DNA from: Micromonospora sediminicola
GTDB taxonomy: Bacteria > Actinomycetota > Actinomycetes > Mycobacteriales > Micromonosporaceae
Assembly (NCBI RefSeq): GCF_900089585.1
Contig: NZ_FLRH01000004.1
Span: 427,001-491,000 of the forward strand
Reading direction: 5' to 3'
Length of the DNA: 64,000 bases
Shown here: piece by piece, positions 16,943 through 25,938 of the stretch
Layout: every line of letters begins with the position of its first letter
How positions within the stretch are numbered: position 1 is the stretch's first letter
The notes under the pieces: generated by a model
Seen by the model: only the letters and a program-made list of their open reading frames with translations
What the model was told of the DNA's origin: nothing
The model's database searches: none
Program-made: the position numbers and the translations under genes

Positions 16943-17039
16943 ACCGTTTCTTTCATTGACCTGTCTCAGTATTGCAGCATGACATCGCTCACTGCCATGA
17001 TGACCGTCGATTTCTTCCCTCTTCCGAAGGAACGGTCCC

Positions 17040-18716
17040 ATGGCGCCCTCCCGCCGCACCCTGATCCGGTCCGCGCTCGCCGGATCCGCGCTCGCCGCAC
17101 TCCCCGACCTCGCGCTCTCCCCCGCTCCGGCCGCCGCCGCCAGCCCGCCGGGCGACGTGGTCGGGAAGGTCACCGTCGGCTACCAGGGCTGGTTCACCTG
17201 TCCGGGTGACGGCGCCCCGATCGGCGGTTGGTGGCACTGGAGTCGGGACCGGTTCCAGTCCCCCTCACCGGCCAACACGACCATCGTCTCCTGGCCGGAC
17301 ATGCGCGAGTACGACCGCGGCTACGCCACCGCGTACCCCAACCGCGGTGACGGCCGACCGGCCACGCTCTTCTCCTCCTACGACCAGCAGACCGTGGACA
17401 CCCACTTCCGCTGGATGCGGGAGCACGGCTGCGACACCGCCGCGCTGCAACGGTTCAACCCGTTCGGCGACGAGGGGCCGACCCGCGACGCCATGGCGGC
17501 GAAGGTCCGGTCGGCGGCCGAACGCTTCGGCCGCACGTTCTACGTCATGTACGACGTCACCGGCTGGACGGCCATGCAGTCGCAGCTCAAGGAGGACTGG
17601 GCCACCCGGATGTCGGCGCACACCGCGTCACCGGCGTACGCCCGGCAGAACGGCCGGCCGGTCGTCTGCGTGTGGGGATTCGGCTTCGCCGACGACGGCC
17701 GCCCCTTCGCCCCCGCCGCCTGCCTGGACGTGGTGCGGTGGCTCAGGGCGCAGGGCTGCTACGTGATCGGCGGGGTGCCCACCTACTGGCGGCAGGGGAT
17801 CAACGACTCCCGGCCCGGCTTCGGCGACGTCTACCGCGCGTTCGACATGCTGTCGCCGTGGATGGTCGGGCGCACCGGCACGCTCGACGGGCTGGACTGG
17901 TTCCACGACAACGTCAACGTCCCCGACCTGGCCGACTGCGCCGCCCACGGCATCGACTACCAGCCCTGCGTGATGCCCGGCGACCTGTCCGCCGGGCACC
18001 GGCGGCACGGCGACTTCTACTGGCGACACCTGTACAACATGGTGCGGCTGGGCGCCCAGGGTCTCTACGTGTCGATGTTCGACGAGTTCAACGAGGGCAA
18101 CCAGATCGCCAAGACGAGCGAGACCGGCGCGACCACCCCGGCGGGTGTGGGGATCCGGACCCTCGACGAGGACGGCACCGCCTGCTCGGCCGACTACTAT
18201 CTGCGGATCACCGCCGACGGTGGCCGGATGCTCAAGGGACAGTTGGCGCTCACCGCGACGCGCCCCACCCCGCCGGTGGTCGGGGGTGGGCAGCCACCCG
18301 CCGGCGACCTGGCGGCCGGCCGGCCGGCGACCGCGAGCAGCCAGCAGAACGGCCCGTACGGCGCCGGCAACGTCGTCGACGGCGACCGGGGCAGCTACTG
18401 GGAGTCGGCGAACGGCGCATTTCCCCAGTGGTGGCAGGTCGACCTGGGCGCGAGCCACCCGGTCACCCGCCTGGTGCTCGCGCTGCCGCCCGGGTGGGAG
18501 AGCCGGACCCAGACGCTGTCCGTGCAGGGCAGCGTCGACGGCACCGACTTCGCCACGCTCACCGGGCCGACCGGCGTCCGCTTCGACCCGGCGACCGGCA
18601 ACGAGGCGACGGTGACGTTCTCCGCCACCTCCGTCCGCCACCTGCGGGTGCGGTTCACCGCCAACACCGGCTGGCCGGCGGGGCAGCTCGCGCGCCTGTC
18701 CGCGTACGCCGGGTAG
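17040..18716 (+). CDS. Secreted GH71/99-like glycoside hydrolase with discoidin (CBM32-like) domain
   Basis: 558 residues. A twin-arginine-type signal peptide (SRRTLIRSALAGSALAALP...PAAAA) directs export. Residues about 40-400 form a GH71/GH99-like barrel: VTVGYQGWFTCPGDG, GWWHWSRD, WMREHGCDTAALQRF, FYVMYDVTGWT, YQPCVMPG and YVSMFDEFNEGNQI; the paired acids of FDEFNE are at the place where GH99 enzymes carry catalytic residues. A Pro/Gly linker (about 405-425) leads to a C-terminal F5/8 type C (discoidin) domain: RPATASSQQNGPYGAGNVVDGD, QVDLGASHPVTRLVLALP. The likely substrate is an alpha-mannan or related glycan, which is inference. The ATG has GAAGGA eight bases before it. It may be a neighbour in function of the following chitinase. 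Confidence 0.82.
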   Translation: MAPSRRTLIRSALAGSALAALPDLALSPAPAAAASPPGDVVGKVTVGYQGWFTCPGDGAPIGGWWHWSRDRFQSPSPANTTIVSWPDMREYDRGYATAYPNRGDGRPATLFSSYDQQTVDTHFRWMREHGCDTAALQRFNPFGDEGPTRDAMAAKVRSAAERFGRTFYVMYDVTGWTAMQSQLKEDWATRMSAHTASPAYARQNGRPVVCVWGFGFADDGRPFAPAACLDVVRWLRAQGCYVIGGVPTYWRQGINDSRPGFGDVYRAFDMLSPWMVGRTGTLDGLDWFHDNVNVPDLADCAAHGIDYQPCVMPGDLSAGHRRHGDFYWRHLYNMVRLGAQGLYVSMFDEFNEGNQIAKTSETGATTPAGVGIRTLDEDGTACSADYYLRITADGGRMLKGQLALTATRPTPPVVGGGQPPAGDLAAGRPATASSQQNGPYGAGNVVDGDRGSYWESANGAFPQWWQVDLGASHPVTRLVLALPPGWESRTQTLSVQGSVDGTDFATLTGPTGVRFDPATGNEATVTFSATSVRHLRVRFTANTGWPAGQLARLSAYAG

Positions 18717-18733
18717 TTCATCGACGTACATCG

Positions 18734-18762
18734 TTGACGGCTTAGTTAATACTCTTTAATAT
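18734..18762 (+). promoter_or_regulatory. Vegetative promoter of the chitinase gene
   Basis: TTGACG (18734-18739), a 17-base spacer, then TAATAT (18757-18762): a near-consensus housekeeping promoter, in an A+T-rich patch with the repeats TTAGTTAA and CTTTAATA. It lies 58 bases before the ATG at 18820. I do not see the 12-bp direct repeats known from Streptomyces chitinase promoters. Confidence 0.7.
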
Positions 18763-18819
18763 TTGATCCACCTCGAGGAAGACCCCCTGTCCACCCCCGT
18801 CCCCCGGGAAGGCCCCTCG

Positions 18820-20193
18820 ATGCCCAGACCCCACCTCCGGCGCCGCCTCGCCGCCGGTGCGCTCGCGCTGGCCACCACCACCGCCACCCTCACCCTCGCC
18901 CCGTCCGCCGCCGAGGCGGTCGTGCTGCCGAACAACTTCAAGAGTGTCGGCTACCTGCCGTCGTGGAGCGGCAGCGTCAACACCGTCCAGTACGGCAAGC
19001 TCACCCACGTCAACTACGCCTTCGTGCTGCCCAACGGCGACGGCAGCCTGCGCGCGGTGGAGAACCCGAGCAAGCTCTCCTCGCTGGTCTCGCTCGGGCA
19101 CGCCAACAACGTGAAGGTCTCCATCGCGATCGGCGGCTGGAACGACGGCGACGACTCCGCGTTCGAGGCGCTCGCCGCCACCTCCGGCGCCCGCGGCGCG
19201 TTCGTGAACAACGTGGTCGCCTTCGTCAACCAGTACAACCTCGACGGCGTCGACATCGACTGGGAGTATCCCGACCCGGGGACGTCGGCCAACAACTACA
19301 CGCTGCTGATGCAACAGCTCGGCAGCGCCCTGCACAGCCGGGGCAAGCTGCTCACCGCCGCGGTGGTCGCCGAGGGCTACTACGTCACCGGCGTCCCGAC
19401 CGCCGTCTTCGGCTCGGTCGACTGGCTCAACATCATGGCGTACGACGGCGGCAGCCCGCACGCCAACTACGACTGGTCGATCGCCGCGGTCAACGGGTGG
19501 AAGGCACGCGGCCTGCCGGCGGCCAAGGCGGTGCTCGGCGTGCCGTTCTACAGCCGGCCCGGCTACTACACCTACGCCGCGCTGGTCGGAATGGACCCGG
19601 CCAACGCCAACCGGGACTGCACCACCGCCGGTGGCGCGCAGCAGTGCTACAACGGCGTACCGACCGTCAGGCGCAAGACGCAGTGGGCCATGGCGAACGC
19701 CGGCGGCATGATGAACTGGGAGCTGTCGCAGGACACCACCGGCTCGACCTCGCTGGTCGGCGCGATCTACGACACGGCCACCGGCGGCGGCACGCCACCG
19801 GAGTCCGGGCGCACCGGGCCGATCACCGGCATCGCCGGCAAGTGCGTCGACGTCGCCGCCGCGGGCACCGCCAACGGCACCGCGATCCAGCTCTACGGCT
19901 GCAACGGCACCGCCGCGCAGAACTGGACCGTGGCCGGCGACGGCACGCTGCGGGCGCTGGGCAAGTGCCTCGACGTGACCAGCGCCGGCACCGCGAACGG
20001 CACGAAGATCCAGCTCTGGGACTGCAACGGCACCGCCGCCCAGGTCTGGCAGGCGCAGAGCAACGGCACGCTGCGCAACCCGGTGTCCAACCGGTGCCTG
20101 GACGCCACCGGCAACAGCTCCGCCGACGGCACCCGGCTGCAGATCTGGGACTGCTTCGGCGGCGCCAACCAGGTCTGGCGGCTGCCGGCCTGA
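18820..20193 (+). CDS. Secreted GH18 chitinase with C-terminal ricin-type lectin domain
   Basis: 457 residues. Sec signal peptide MPRPHLRRRLAAGALALATT...AEA. Residues 35-330 are a GH18 barrel: KSVGYLPSWSGSVN, VKVSIAIGGWNDG (SxGG) and the catalytic NLDGVDIDWEYPDPG, matching DGxDxDxE with the terminal Glu as proton donor; the Asp before it (DID) is intact. MAYDGG and the C-terminal GGMMNWELSQD (substrate-binding Trp) complete the site. After a short linker a beta-trefoil ricin B lectin domain of three repeats follows (GKCVDVAAAGTANGTAIQLY, GKCLDVTSAGTANGTKIQLW, NRCLDATGNSSADGTRLQIW, each ending in Q-x-W). It hydrolyses chitin outside the cell. The ATG at 18820 has GGAAGG seven bases before it and is better than an in-frame start at 18763. 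Confidence 0.93.
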   Translation: MPRPHLRRRLAAGALALATTTATLTLAPSAAEAVVLPNNFKSVGYLPSWSGSVNTVQYGKLTHVNYAFVLPNGDGSLRAVENPSKLSSLVSLGHANNVKVSIAIGGWNDGDDSAFEALAATSGARGAFVNNVVAFVNQYNLDGVDIDWEYPDPGTSANNYTLLMQQLGSALHSRGKLLTAAVVAEGYYVTGVPTAVFGSVDWLNIMAYDGGSPHANYDWSIAAVNGWKARGLPAAKAVLGVPFYSRPGYYTYAALVGMDPANANRDCTTAGGAQQCYNGVPTVRRKTQWAMANAGGMMNWELSQDTTGSTSLVGAIYDTATGGGTPPESGRTGPITGIAGKCVDVAAAGTANGTAIQLYGCNGTAAQNWTVAGDGTLRALGKCLDVTSAGTANGTKIQLWDCNGTAAQVWQAQSNGTLRNPVSNRCLDATGNSSADGTRLQIWDCFGGANQVWRLPA

Positions 20194-20204
20194 CCGCCCG
20201 ACAC

Positions 20205-20237
20205 GTCCCCTCCGCACCGCGCCGGTGCGGCGGGGAC
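20205..20237. terminator. Bidirectional hairpin terminator
   Basis: GTCCCC-T-CCGCACC pairs with GGTGCGG-C-GGGGAC (13 base pairs with one mismatch, short loop) midway between the converging chitinase and DUF2804 genes. Confidence 0.75.
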
Positions 20238-20242
20238 GCCCG

Positions 20243-21220
20243 TCACCAGCGGTTGCGCGCCTCCTCGGCCCAGCCGGTCAGGCCGTCGAGGTCGACGCGC
20301 TCGCCGTCGTCGGTGGCCGCCCAGCCGGTGAAGTGCCCGAAGCACTGGTGCGTCTCCCCGGCCAGCACGAGCAGGTTGGTGCGCGCCACCCGCTCGTGGA
20401 ACGGGTGGAACGTGACGTCCACCCGGTCGCCGGTGATCCGCCACGGCCGCAGCCAGTCGGACCGGTCGTAGCGCCAGGTGAGATCGGCGCCGATCTTGTG
20501 CAGCCGGCCGTCGACGAAGACCGCGTTCTCGGTCGAACCGGTGCCGTCGGTCCACTTCCCGCCGAGCTGGATCGCGCGACCCGGGCCGCAGCCGGCCGCC
20601 CAGTTCCAGCGCACCGCGTACGGCCACTTGCCGCGCCCGTGGTCGAGCACCGCGAACGAGTCGGCGCCGACCGGGTGGTCCGTGCCGTCGATGCGGATCG
20701 AGCCCCGCACCGGACGGCCGACGTCCTTGACCGTGTACTGGAACCGGCGGGTGCTCCACGGCACCACCACGCCGAGCGACTCGTGCCCCGGCGGCAGCGG
20801 CACCACCAGGTCGACCTCGACGCCGGGGGCCGTGGCCCGCACGGTGCTGCCGTCGACCCCCTGGTCGATGCCGATGGTCAGCCCGCCACCGCGGGCCCGG
20901 ATCCGGCCGGCGCCGCTGACCGGCGGGAACTCCGTGCCCCGGGCGAACGGCACGACCGCCTCGGCGACGGTCTCCCGGCGGGTGCGCCGGTCGAGCAGGT
21001 AGAGGCTCTGCACGCCGGCGTAGTCCAGCGAGGACGCGACCAGACCGAGGACGTGTGTCGGAGTGACCACGCCCCAGTGCTCCCACCGCTTGGCCCGACC
21101 CCAGCCGCGCAGGTGGGACCGGTGCAGGGGGCGCCGGCTCCAGCCGACCGCCGCCGGGTTCAGCCGGCCGTCCGGCCGGCACAGGTCGACCGGCTCGGTG
21201 ATCTCCCGCTCGTGCGTCAT
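20243..21220 (-). CDS. DUF2804 domain-containing protein
   Basis: 325 residues matching DUF2804 over the whole length: REITEPVDLCRPDGRLNPAAVGWSR at the N-terminus (the LC...G.lnp.a.GWsr.p signature), HWGVVTPTHVLGLVASSLDY, and the C-terminal VDVTFHPFHERVARTNLLVL followed by CFGHFTGWA. The fold is a two-lipocalin-like beta structure related to hydroxyneurosporene synthase-type proteins; function unknown. No signal peptide. It could be co-transcribed with the upstream cyclophilin gene, from which it is separated by 62 bases. Confidence 0.85.
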   Translation of the reverse strand: MTHEREITEPVDLCRPDGRLNPAAVGWSRRPLHRSHLRGWGRAKRWEHWGVVTPTHVLGLVASSLDYAGVQSLYLLDRRTRRETVAEAVVPFARGTEFPPVSGAGRIRARGGGLTIGIDQGVDGSTVRATAPGVEVDLVVPLPPGHESLGVVVPWSTRRFQYTVKDVGRPVRGSIRIDGTDHPVGADSFAVLDHGRGKWPYAVRWNWAAGCGPGRAIQLGGKWTDGTGSTENAVFVDGRLHKIGADLTWRYDRSDWLRPWRITGDRVDVTFHPFHERVARTNLLVLAGETHQCFGHFTGWAATDDGERVDLDGLTGWAEEARNRW

Positions 21221-21282
21221 CGCCGCAGGCTACCGGGCGGCCCGGCGGATCGGCGTCGGCCGTTCCGCCGGGCCGCCGGCGG

Positions 21283-22041
21283 TCAGCGGCCCCGCTTGGC
21301 CCGGCAGATCTCCACCGGCAGGGCGGGCGCGCCGTCGACCGGTGCCGGGTCCTCCGGGGTGGCCGCGATCCCACCGGCCGCGATCCGGTCCAGCGTGGCC
21401 AGCCCGGCCGCGTCGATCTGGCCGAAGACGGTGTAGTTCGGCCGCAGCGCCGAGTCGGACTGGACCAGGAAGAACTGGCTGCCGTTGGTGTCCGGGCCGG
21501 CGTTCGCCATGGCCAGCGTGCCGCGGGCGTAGAGCCGGCGGACCCCGGTCGGGTCGGTCGGCGCCGGCGGCAGGTCGGTGGGCAGCTCGTCGCGGTACCG
21601 GTAGCCCGGGCCACCCTCGCCGGTTCCCGACGGGTCACCGCACTGCAACACCTTCAACGTCGGGTACGCGGTGAGCCGGTGGCAGGGCGTCCGGTCGTAG
21701 AACCTGTGCCGGGTCAGGTGCAGGAAGCTCTGCACCGTGCAGGGGGCCTGCTCGCGGTCCAGGGTCAGCCCGATCGGGCCCTGGTTGGTGCGCAGGGTCA
21801 CCCGTACCGTCCCCCGGTCCGGCGTGCGCCGCGGGTCGGGCGGCAGCGGCACCGGCCGGGCGGCCGGCTCGTCCGGCGTCGGCGTGTACGCGCACGGCCC
21901 CTTGGTCGGCGCGGGATCGGCAGCCGGGGCCGCGACGGCGGCGACACCTCCGGCGGCGACCAGCGCGGCGGCGGTCACCGCCACCCCGGCGAGGCGGGCC
22001 AGCAGCGGTACGGCGACGTGCGGTCGGGTTTCGCTCGACAC
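21283..22041 (-). CDS. Exported cyclophilin-type peptidyl-prolyl isomerase
   Basis: 252 residues. An N-terminal membrane segment/signal (LLARLAGVAVTAAALVAAGGVAAVAA) is followed by a cyclophilin domain from about residue 80: GPIGLTLDREQAPCTVQSFLHL, YDRTPCHRLTAYPTLKVLQCGDPSGTG, TLAMANAGPDTNGSQFFLV and YTVFGQIDAAGLATLD. The F/Q/F-L active-site residues of cyclophilins (here HRL, GSQFFL) are largely kept, the usual catalytic Arg being the R of CHRL. Two extra cysteines (APC and TPC) suggest a disulfide, fitting an extracytoplasmic location. GTG at 22041 has GGGAGG seven bases upstream. Confidence 0.9.
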   Translation of the reverse strand: MSSETRPHVAVPLLARLAGVAVTAAALVAAGGVAAVAAPAADPAPTKGPCAYTPTPDEPAARPVPLPPDPRRTPDRGTVRVTLRTNQGPIGLTLDREQAPCTVQSFLHLTRHRFYDRTPCHRLTAYPTLKVLQCGDPSGTGEGGPGYRYRDELPTDLPPAPTDPTGVRRLYARGTLAMANAGPDTNGSQFFLVQSDSALRPNYTVFGQIDAAGLATLDRIAAGGIAATPEDPAPVDGAPALPVEICRAKRGR

Positions 22042-22183
22042 GTGGGTCCTCCCTGGACTCGTGGCACCAGAAAGATCGGAGTCTATGGATCCGGTGGCCC
22101 GATGTCGACGGTGGCGGGGGTTTCACGCTCCGTGAGGGCGCCGGCCCTTGTGCCCGTATCCGCCGCATAGATGACAACCAAAT

Positions 22184-22223
22184 GTGATCGGCATTGACAG
22201 CAATCCGATCACCTCACTAGGTT
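22184..22223 (+). promoter_or_regulatory. Promoter overlapped by a palindromic operator, upstream of the RHS gene
   Basis: TTGACA (22194-22199), 18-base spacer, TAGGTT (22218-22223) fits the actinomycete vegetative consensus TTGACN/TAGRTT. A perfect palindrome GTGATCGG (22184-22191) / CCGATCAC (22205-22212), 13 bases apart, straddles the -35 box, the layout of a repressor operator. Transcription would run toward the RHS gene with a leader of about 330 bases. The nearby cyclophilin gene is divergent and could also be affected. Confidence 0.6.
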
Positions 22224-22562
22224 AATTGACATCCATCAAGTACCGGCGCGAAAAGAACGGGGATAATCGCCAGCCGGACGACGGAGTCAACTCGCACGAC
22301 CGGACCGCCCGGCACCACAGCCGGGCGACGCCGGCCGTCACGACCGCGTCACACCCCTCTCCGCCAGGCGCTTGTCGCCTGGCCAGAAGGCCGCCACGGC
22401 TGCGCCTGCGCGGCTGACGCACCTCCACACCACACCGCCGCTGAAATGTGCGCGCAATTATGTGCGCCCATTTCAGCGCAATTACCTGCTGTTTCGCCGT
22501 TCGGTGGACCAGCTCTTCACCGTGCCCACCCGGCGACCGCCGGATTGCGTCGAGGAGAATAC
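22224..22562 (+). other. Structured leader region of the RHS gene (two hairpins)
   Basis: Gene-free 5' region between the promoter and the RHS start. Hairpin 1: GCCAGGCG-CTTGT-CGCCTGGC (22363-22383), eight G+C-rich pairs with a five-base loop. Hairpin 2: GCTGAAATGTGCGC / GCGCCCATTTCAGC (22440-22477), 13 of 14 pairs, loop of ten bases; it contains the direct repeat ATGTGCGC twice (22446-22453, 22460-22467), and CGCAATTA recurs at 22453-22460 and 22477-22484. A 63-codon open frame inside this stretch shows no protein-like composition. Whether it is a riboregulator, an attenuator or a small RNA cannot be decided; it matches no riboswitch class that I recognise. Confidence 0.45.
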
Positions 22563-25500
22563 ATGCAGAAACGTCGCGCCATGTCGACGACGGCGGTGGT
22601 CACCGCCCTGGCATCGGCTTGGCTGGTGGCACCCGCCGCCCCCGCGAGCGCCGCCCCCGCAGCGTCCGGAGGCCTCACCCCGGTGGTGTCACCGCGTACG
22701 GGTGGCACGGTGAAGCTGTTCGACACCCCGCACCGCACGGCCGGCCGGACCGTCGTCGCACAGGGGGTCGCCCCCACCGTGCCGAAGGGCACCGGACCGG
22801 CCCGCAACGCGACCCAGATCCCCTTCTCGATCAGCGACCGGATCCAGGCGAAGGTCAACGTCGGGTCGGGCAACCTGCTGATCACCAGCACCGAACTCAC
22901 CCTGCCCGGCGTGGCGGCCAACGTCACCATCGGCGCGGCGTTCAACAGCCTGCTGCTCGGCACCGACCTTCCCCAGGGCGCGCACGGCCCCGGCTGGCGT
23001 ACCCGGGCCGGGATGGACGTCCGGCTGGTCAAGGCCGACGACGGGTCGGTGACCTACGCCGCCGCCGACGGGGTGGTCGGGAAGTTCACCGTGCTCGGGT
23101 CCGGCTACAAGACCCCGGTGGAGTTCAAGGCCGTCCTGGCCAAGGACGGCACCGGCTGGAAGCTGACCGAGCACGGCGGCAAGCGGCTCTACTTCGACTC
23201 CGCCGGCCTGCTGACGAAGACGCTGGACCGCAGCGACAACGCCACCACCTACACCTACGCCAGCGGCAAACTCAGCAAGGTCACCTCGGACCGGGGCAAC
23301 GGGTCGGTGCGCTCGGCGGTCCCGACCTACACCGGCAACCAGATCACCAAGTACCGGCAGACCGCCGACGACGGCGCCTGGCGGGAGGTGTCGTACCAGT
23401 ACGACTCGTCGAACCGGCTCACCACCATCCAGTCCGCCACCTGGCGCAAGACGTTGTTCGACTACAACAGCGCCGGCGACCTGGTCAAGATCACCGCGAT
23501 GGACAACTCGTTCCACACGTTCACCTACGACGGCCAACACCGGGTCACCTCGGTCACCCAGGTCACCAACGTGCCGACGATGACCGGCTCCACCACCCGG
23601 TTCGCGTACCCGACGTCCTCGCAGACGCTCGTCGCGGACGCGCGGCAGGACCTCGGCCAGTCGGTAGCGGCGGTGCCGCACAGCACCTACGACCTGAACA
23701 GCGACAAGAAGGTCACCAAGGTCACCGACGCCGCGGGCAACGAGCGCAGCACCTCGTACACACCGTTCGGCGACGTGGCGGGCACCGTCTCGCCGGAGGG
23801 CGGCACCGTCACGAACACCTACGGGGCCAACGGCGGCGAGTCGCTGACCAAGTCGGACTCACCCACCGGCGCGAGCGCGTCGGCGGCGTACACCGGCGTG
23901 GCCAGCCAGACCAATCCCACCGCCAACTTCCAGCCCAGCTCATCGATCGACACGCAGGCCAACAGCTCCACCTACACCTACAACGGCGTCGGGAACCGGA
24001 CCTCCACCAAGGACGCCCTGGCCGCTGACGCGAAGGTCGACTACAACACCGACGGCACGGTGAAGTCGTCCACCGACCCCGGCAACGGCACCAACGCCAC
24101 CACCTACGGCTACGACGCCAACAAGCAGGTCATCAAGCTCACGCCGCCGACCGGCAACGGCCTGGTCGCGAAGACGTTCAGCTACGACAACTTCGGCCGG
24201 CTCAAGACCGTCAGCGACGGCTGCGTCACCACCTACGAGTACAGCCTGGACGACCGGGTCACGAAGATCTCGCACTCCGGCTGCGCGGCCGCCGGTGATG
24301 TCGTCTACGAGTACGGCGGCTCCGGGAACCTGATCAAGCGAACCGACGCCAGCGGGGTCACCACGTACCTCTACGACACGCTGAACCGGCTCCGCGAACG
24401 TACCGCCGGCACCGAGACGCTGTCCTACACGCCGGACGCCGTCGGCAACCTGGTCAAGCTGACCGACGGCCGGGGCACCACGCAGTACTACTACAACACC
24501 CGGAACCTGCTGGTCCGGATGGACACCGCCGGGGGCACCCGCTACAACTTCCTCTACGACAACAACGGCAACCGGACCACGACGTACTTCGCCACGGACA
24601 ACACCAACAGCGTCTGGGCGATGAAGACCACCACCACGTACGACAAGTCGGACCGGCCGCTGCGGGTCACCACGAAGCGCTTCTCCAGCAGCCCGGCCAC
24701 CGTCTCGGACATCACCTACTGCTACGCCAAGTACGTGGCCGGCCAGGGCTGCTCGACCGCCAAGACCGACGACACCGGCCTGCGCCAGTGGCAGAAGGAC
24801 GAGTCGACCGGCACGGTCTCCCAGTTCAGCTACGACAAGGGCAACCGGCTGACCAAGGCCACCAACGTGGGCGGCAAGACCTACGAGTACGCCTACGACA
24901 CCAACGGCAACCGCACCACGGTCAAGGTCGACGCCAGCACCACCCAGTCGCTGACGTTCAACTCGGCCAACCAGATCACCACGACCAACAACACCTACGA
25001 CGGCCGGGGCAGCCAGACCAAGAGCAGCGCGCCCGCGGTCACCACCCTGGGATACAACGGGCTGAAGCAGATGACCACCGCCGGGAGCGGCAGCTACACC
25101 TACGCCGGCGCCGACCAGGTGGAGCTGACCTCCGGCAACGGCACGGCGATGGTGTTCGGCCGGCAGGACCAGTACGGCGTGCCCGCCCTCCAGTCCTACC
25201 GCAACGGCTCCGGGACGGTCTACGTCGAGCGCGACGGCATCGGTTCTCTGCTCGGCCTGCGCATCAACAACCGCGACTACGCCTACGTCCTCGACGGGCA
25301 GGGCTCCCCGATCGCCGTGGTCAGCTCCGACGGCACCACGGTGGCCACCTACCGCTACGACCCGTACGGCGTGGTCACCAGCTCCGACGAGTACTACCTC
25401 GGGCAGACGAACATCCTGCGCTACGCCGGCGGCATCTACGACCCGGCGACGAAGTACACCAAGTTCGGCCAGCGCTGGTACAACCCGGACCACGGGCGGT

Positions 25501-25907
25501 TCACCCAGCAGGACAACCTCAGCTTCATCGGCAACCCGGCCAACGGCAACCGCTACGCCTACGCCGCCGACAACCCGATCGGCAACATCGACCCGACCGG
25601 CCAGGACTCCGAGAGCTTCGGATTCGAGATCTGCTACGTCCTGTGCGCCGGCCTCGCCTACGAGTGGGACGACGAAGGCAACCAGGGCATCACCGGGTCC
25701 ATCGGCACCGGCGCCGGCGCCTCCGTGTCCTACCAGAAGGGCAGCGGCAACGTGGAGGACGGCGGCGGTGTCTACGGTCAGTGCGCGCTGGGCGCGATCA
25801 GCGCCGGCGCCGAGGTGGACTGGGAGGGCGAGTCGGACTACAACGGCGGCGTCAGCAGCGGTGGCACGGGTTGTTCGGCCGGATTCCAGGGAACCGTGGC
25901 CTTCTGA
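22563..25907 (+). CDS. Secreted RHS/YD-repeat protein with RHS-associated core
   Basis: 1114 residues. Signal peptide MQKRRAMSTTAVVTALASAW...APASAA. A beta-sandwich-like N-terminal part (GSGNLLITSTELTLPGVAAN, FNSLLLGTDLPQGAHGPGW) precedes a long run of YD repeats (TYDGQHRVTSVTQ, YEYSLDDRVTKI, YDTLNRLRERT, YDNNGNRTTTY) that in this superfamily build a hollow shell. The RHS core is present near the C-terminus: YRYDPYGVVTSSD, LRYAGGIYDPATKYTKFGQR, YNPDHGRFTQQD and NPIGNIDPTGQ. After that motif comes a private C-terminal tip of about 85 residues, Gly-rich with four cysteines (FEICYVLCAGL, YGQCALG, GTGCSAG), that resembles no toxin I know. ATG at 22563 has GGAG seven bases before it. Confidence 0.9.
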   Translation: MQKRRAMSTTAVVTALASAWLVAPAAPASAAPAASGGLTPVVSPRTGGTVKLFDTPHRTAGRTVVAQGVAPTVPKGTGPARNATQIPFSISDRIQAKVNVGSGNLLITSTELTLPGVAANVTIGAAFNSLLLGTDLPQGAHGPGWRTRAGMDVRLVKADDGSVTYAAADGVVGKFTVLGSGYKTPVEFKAVLAKDGTGWKLTEHGGKRLYFDSAGLLTKTLDRSDNATTYTYASGKLSKVTSDRGNGSVRSAVPTYTGNQITKYRQTADDGAWREVSYQYDSSNRLTTIQSATWRKTLFDYNSAGDLVKITAMDNSFHTFTYDGQHRVTSVTQVTNVPTMTGSTTRFAYPTSSQTLVADARQDLGQSVAAVPHSTYDLNSDKKVTKVTDAAGNERSTSYTPFGDVAGTVSPEGGTVTNTYGANGGESLTKSDSPTGASASAAYTGVASQTNPTANFQPSSSIDTQANSSTYTYNGVGNRTSTKDALAADAKVDYNTDGTVKSSTDPGNGTNATTYGYDANKQVIKLTPPTGNGLVAKTFSYDNFGRLKTVSDGCVTTYEYSLDDRVTKISHSGCAAAGDVVYEYGGSGNLIKRTDASGVTTYLYDTLNRLRERTAGTETLSYTPDAVGNLVKLTDGRGTTQYYYNTRNLLVRMDTAGGTRYNFLYDNNGNRTTTYFATDNTNSVWAMKTTTTYDKSDRPLRVTTKRFSSSPATVSDITYCYAKYVAGQGCSTAKTDDTGLRQWQKDESTGTVSQFSYDKGNRLTKATNVGGKTYEYAYDTNGNRTTVKVDASTTQSLTFNSANQITTTNNTYDGRGSQTKSSAPAVTTLGYNGLKQMTTAGSGSYTYAGADQVELTSGNGTAMVFGRQDQYGVPALQSYRNGSGTVYVERDGIGSLLGLRINNRDYAYVLDGQGSPIAVVSSDGTTVATYRYDPYGVVTSSDEYYLGQTNILRYAGGIYDPATKYTKFGQRWYNPDHGRFTQQDNLSFIGNPANGNRYAYAADNPIGNIDPTGQDSESFGFEICYVLCAGLAYEWDDEGNQGITGSIGTGAGASVSYQKGSGNVEDGGGVYGQCALGAISAGAEVDWEGESDYNGGVSSGGTGCSAGFQGTVAF

Positions 25908-25938
25908 CCTGACCTGACCCGACCACGTGAGGACCGAC

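Noticed and set aside
22226..22428. Small open frames on both strands in the RHS leader
   Set aside because: Biased, basic composition with no ribosome binding site; the stretch is better explained as a structured leader.
22563..25907. Insertion element or phage tail gene
   Set aside because: No transposase, inverted ends or phage neighbours; the YD repeats and RHS core are diagnostic of an RHS protein.
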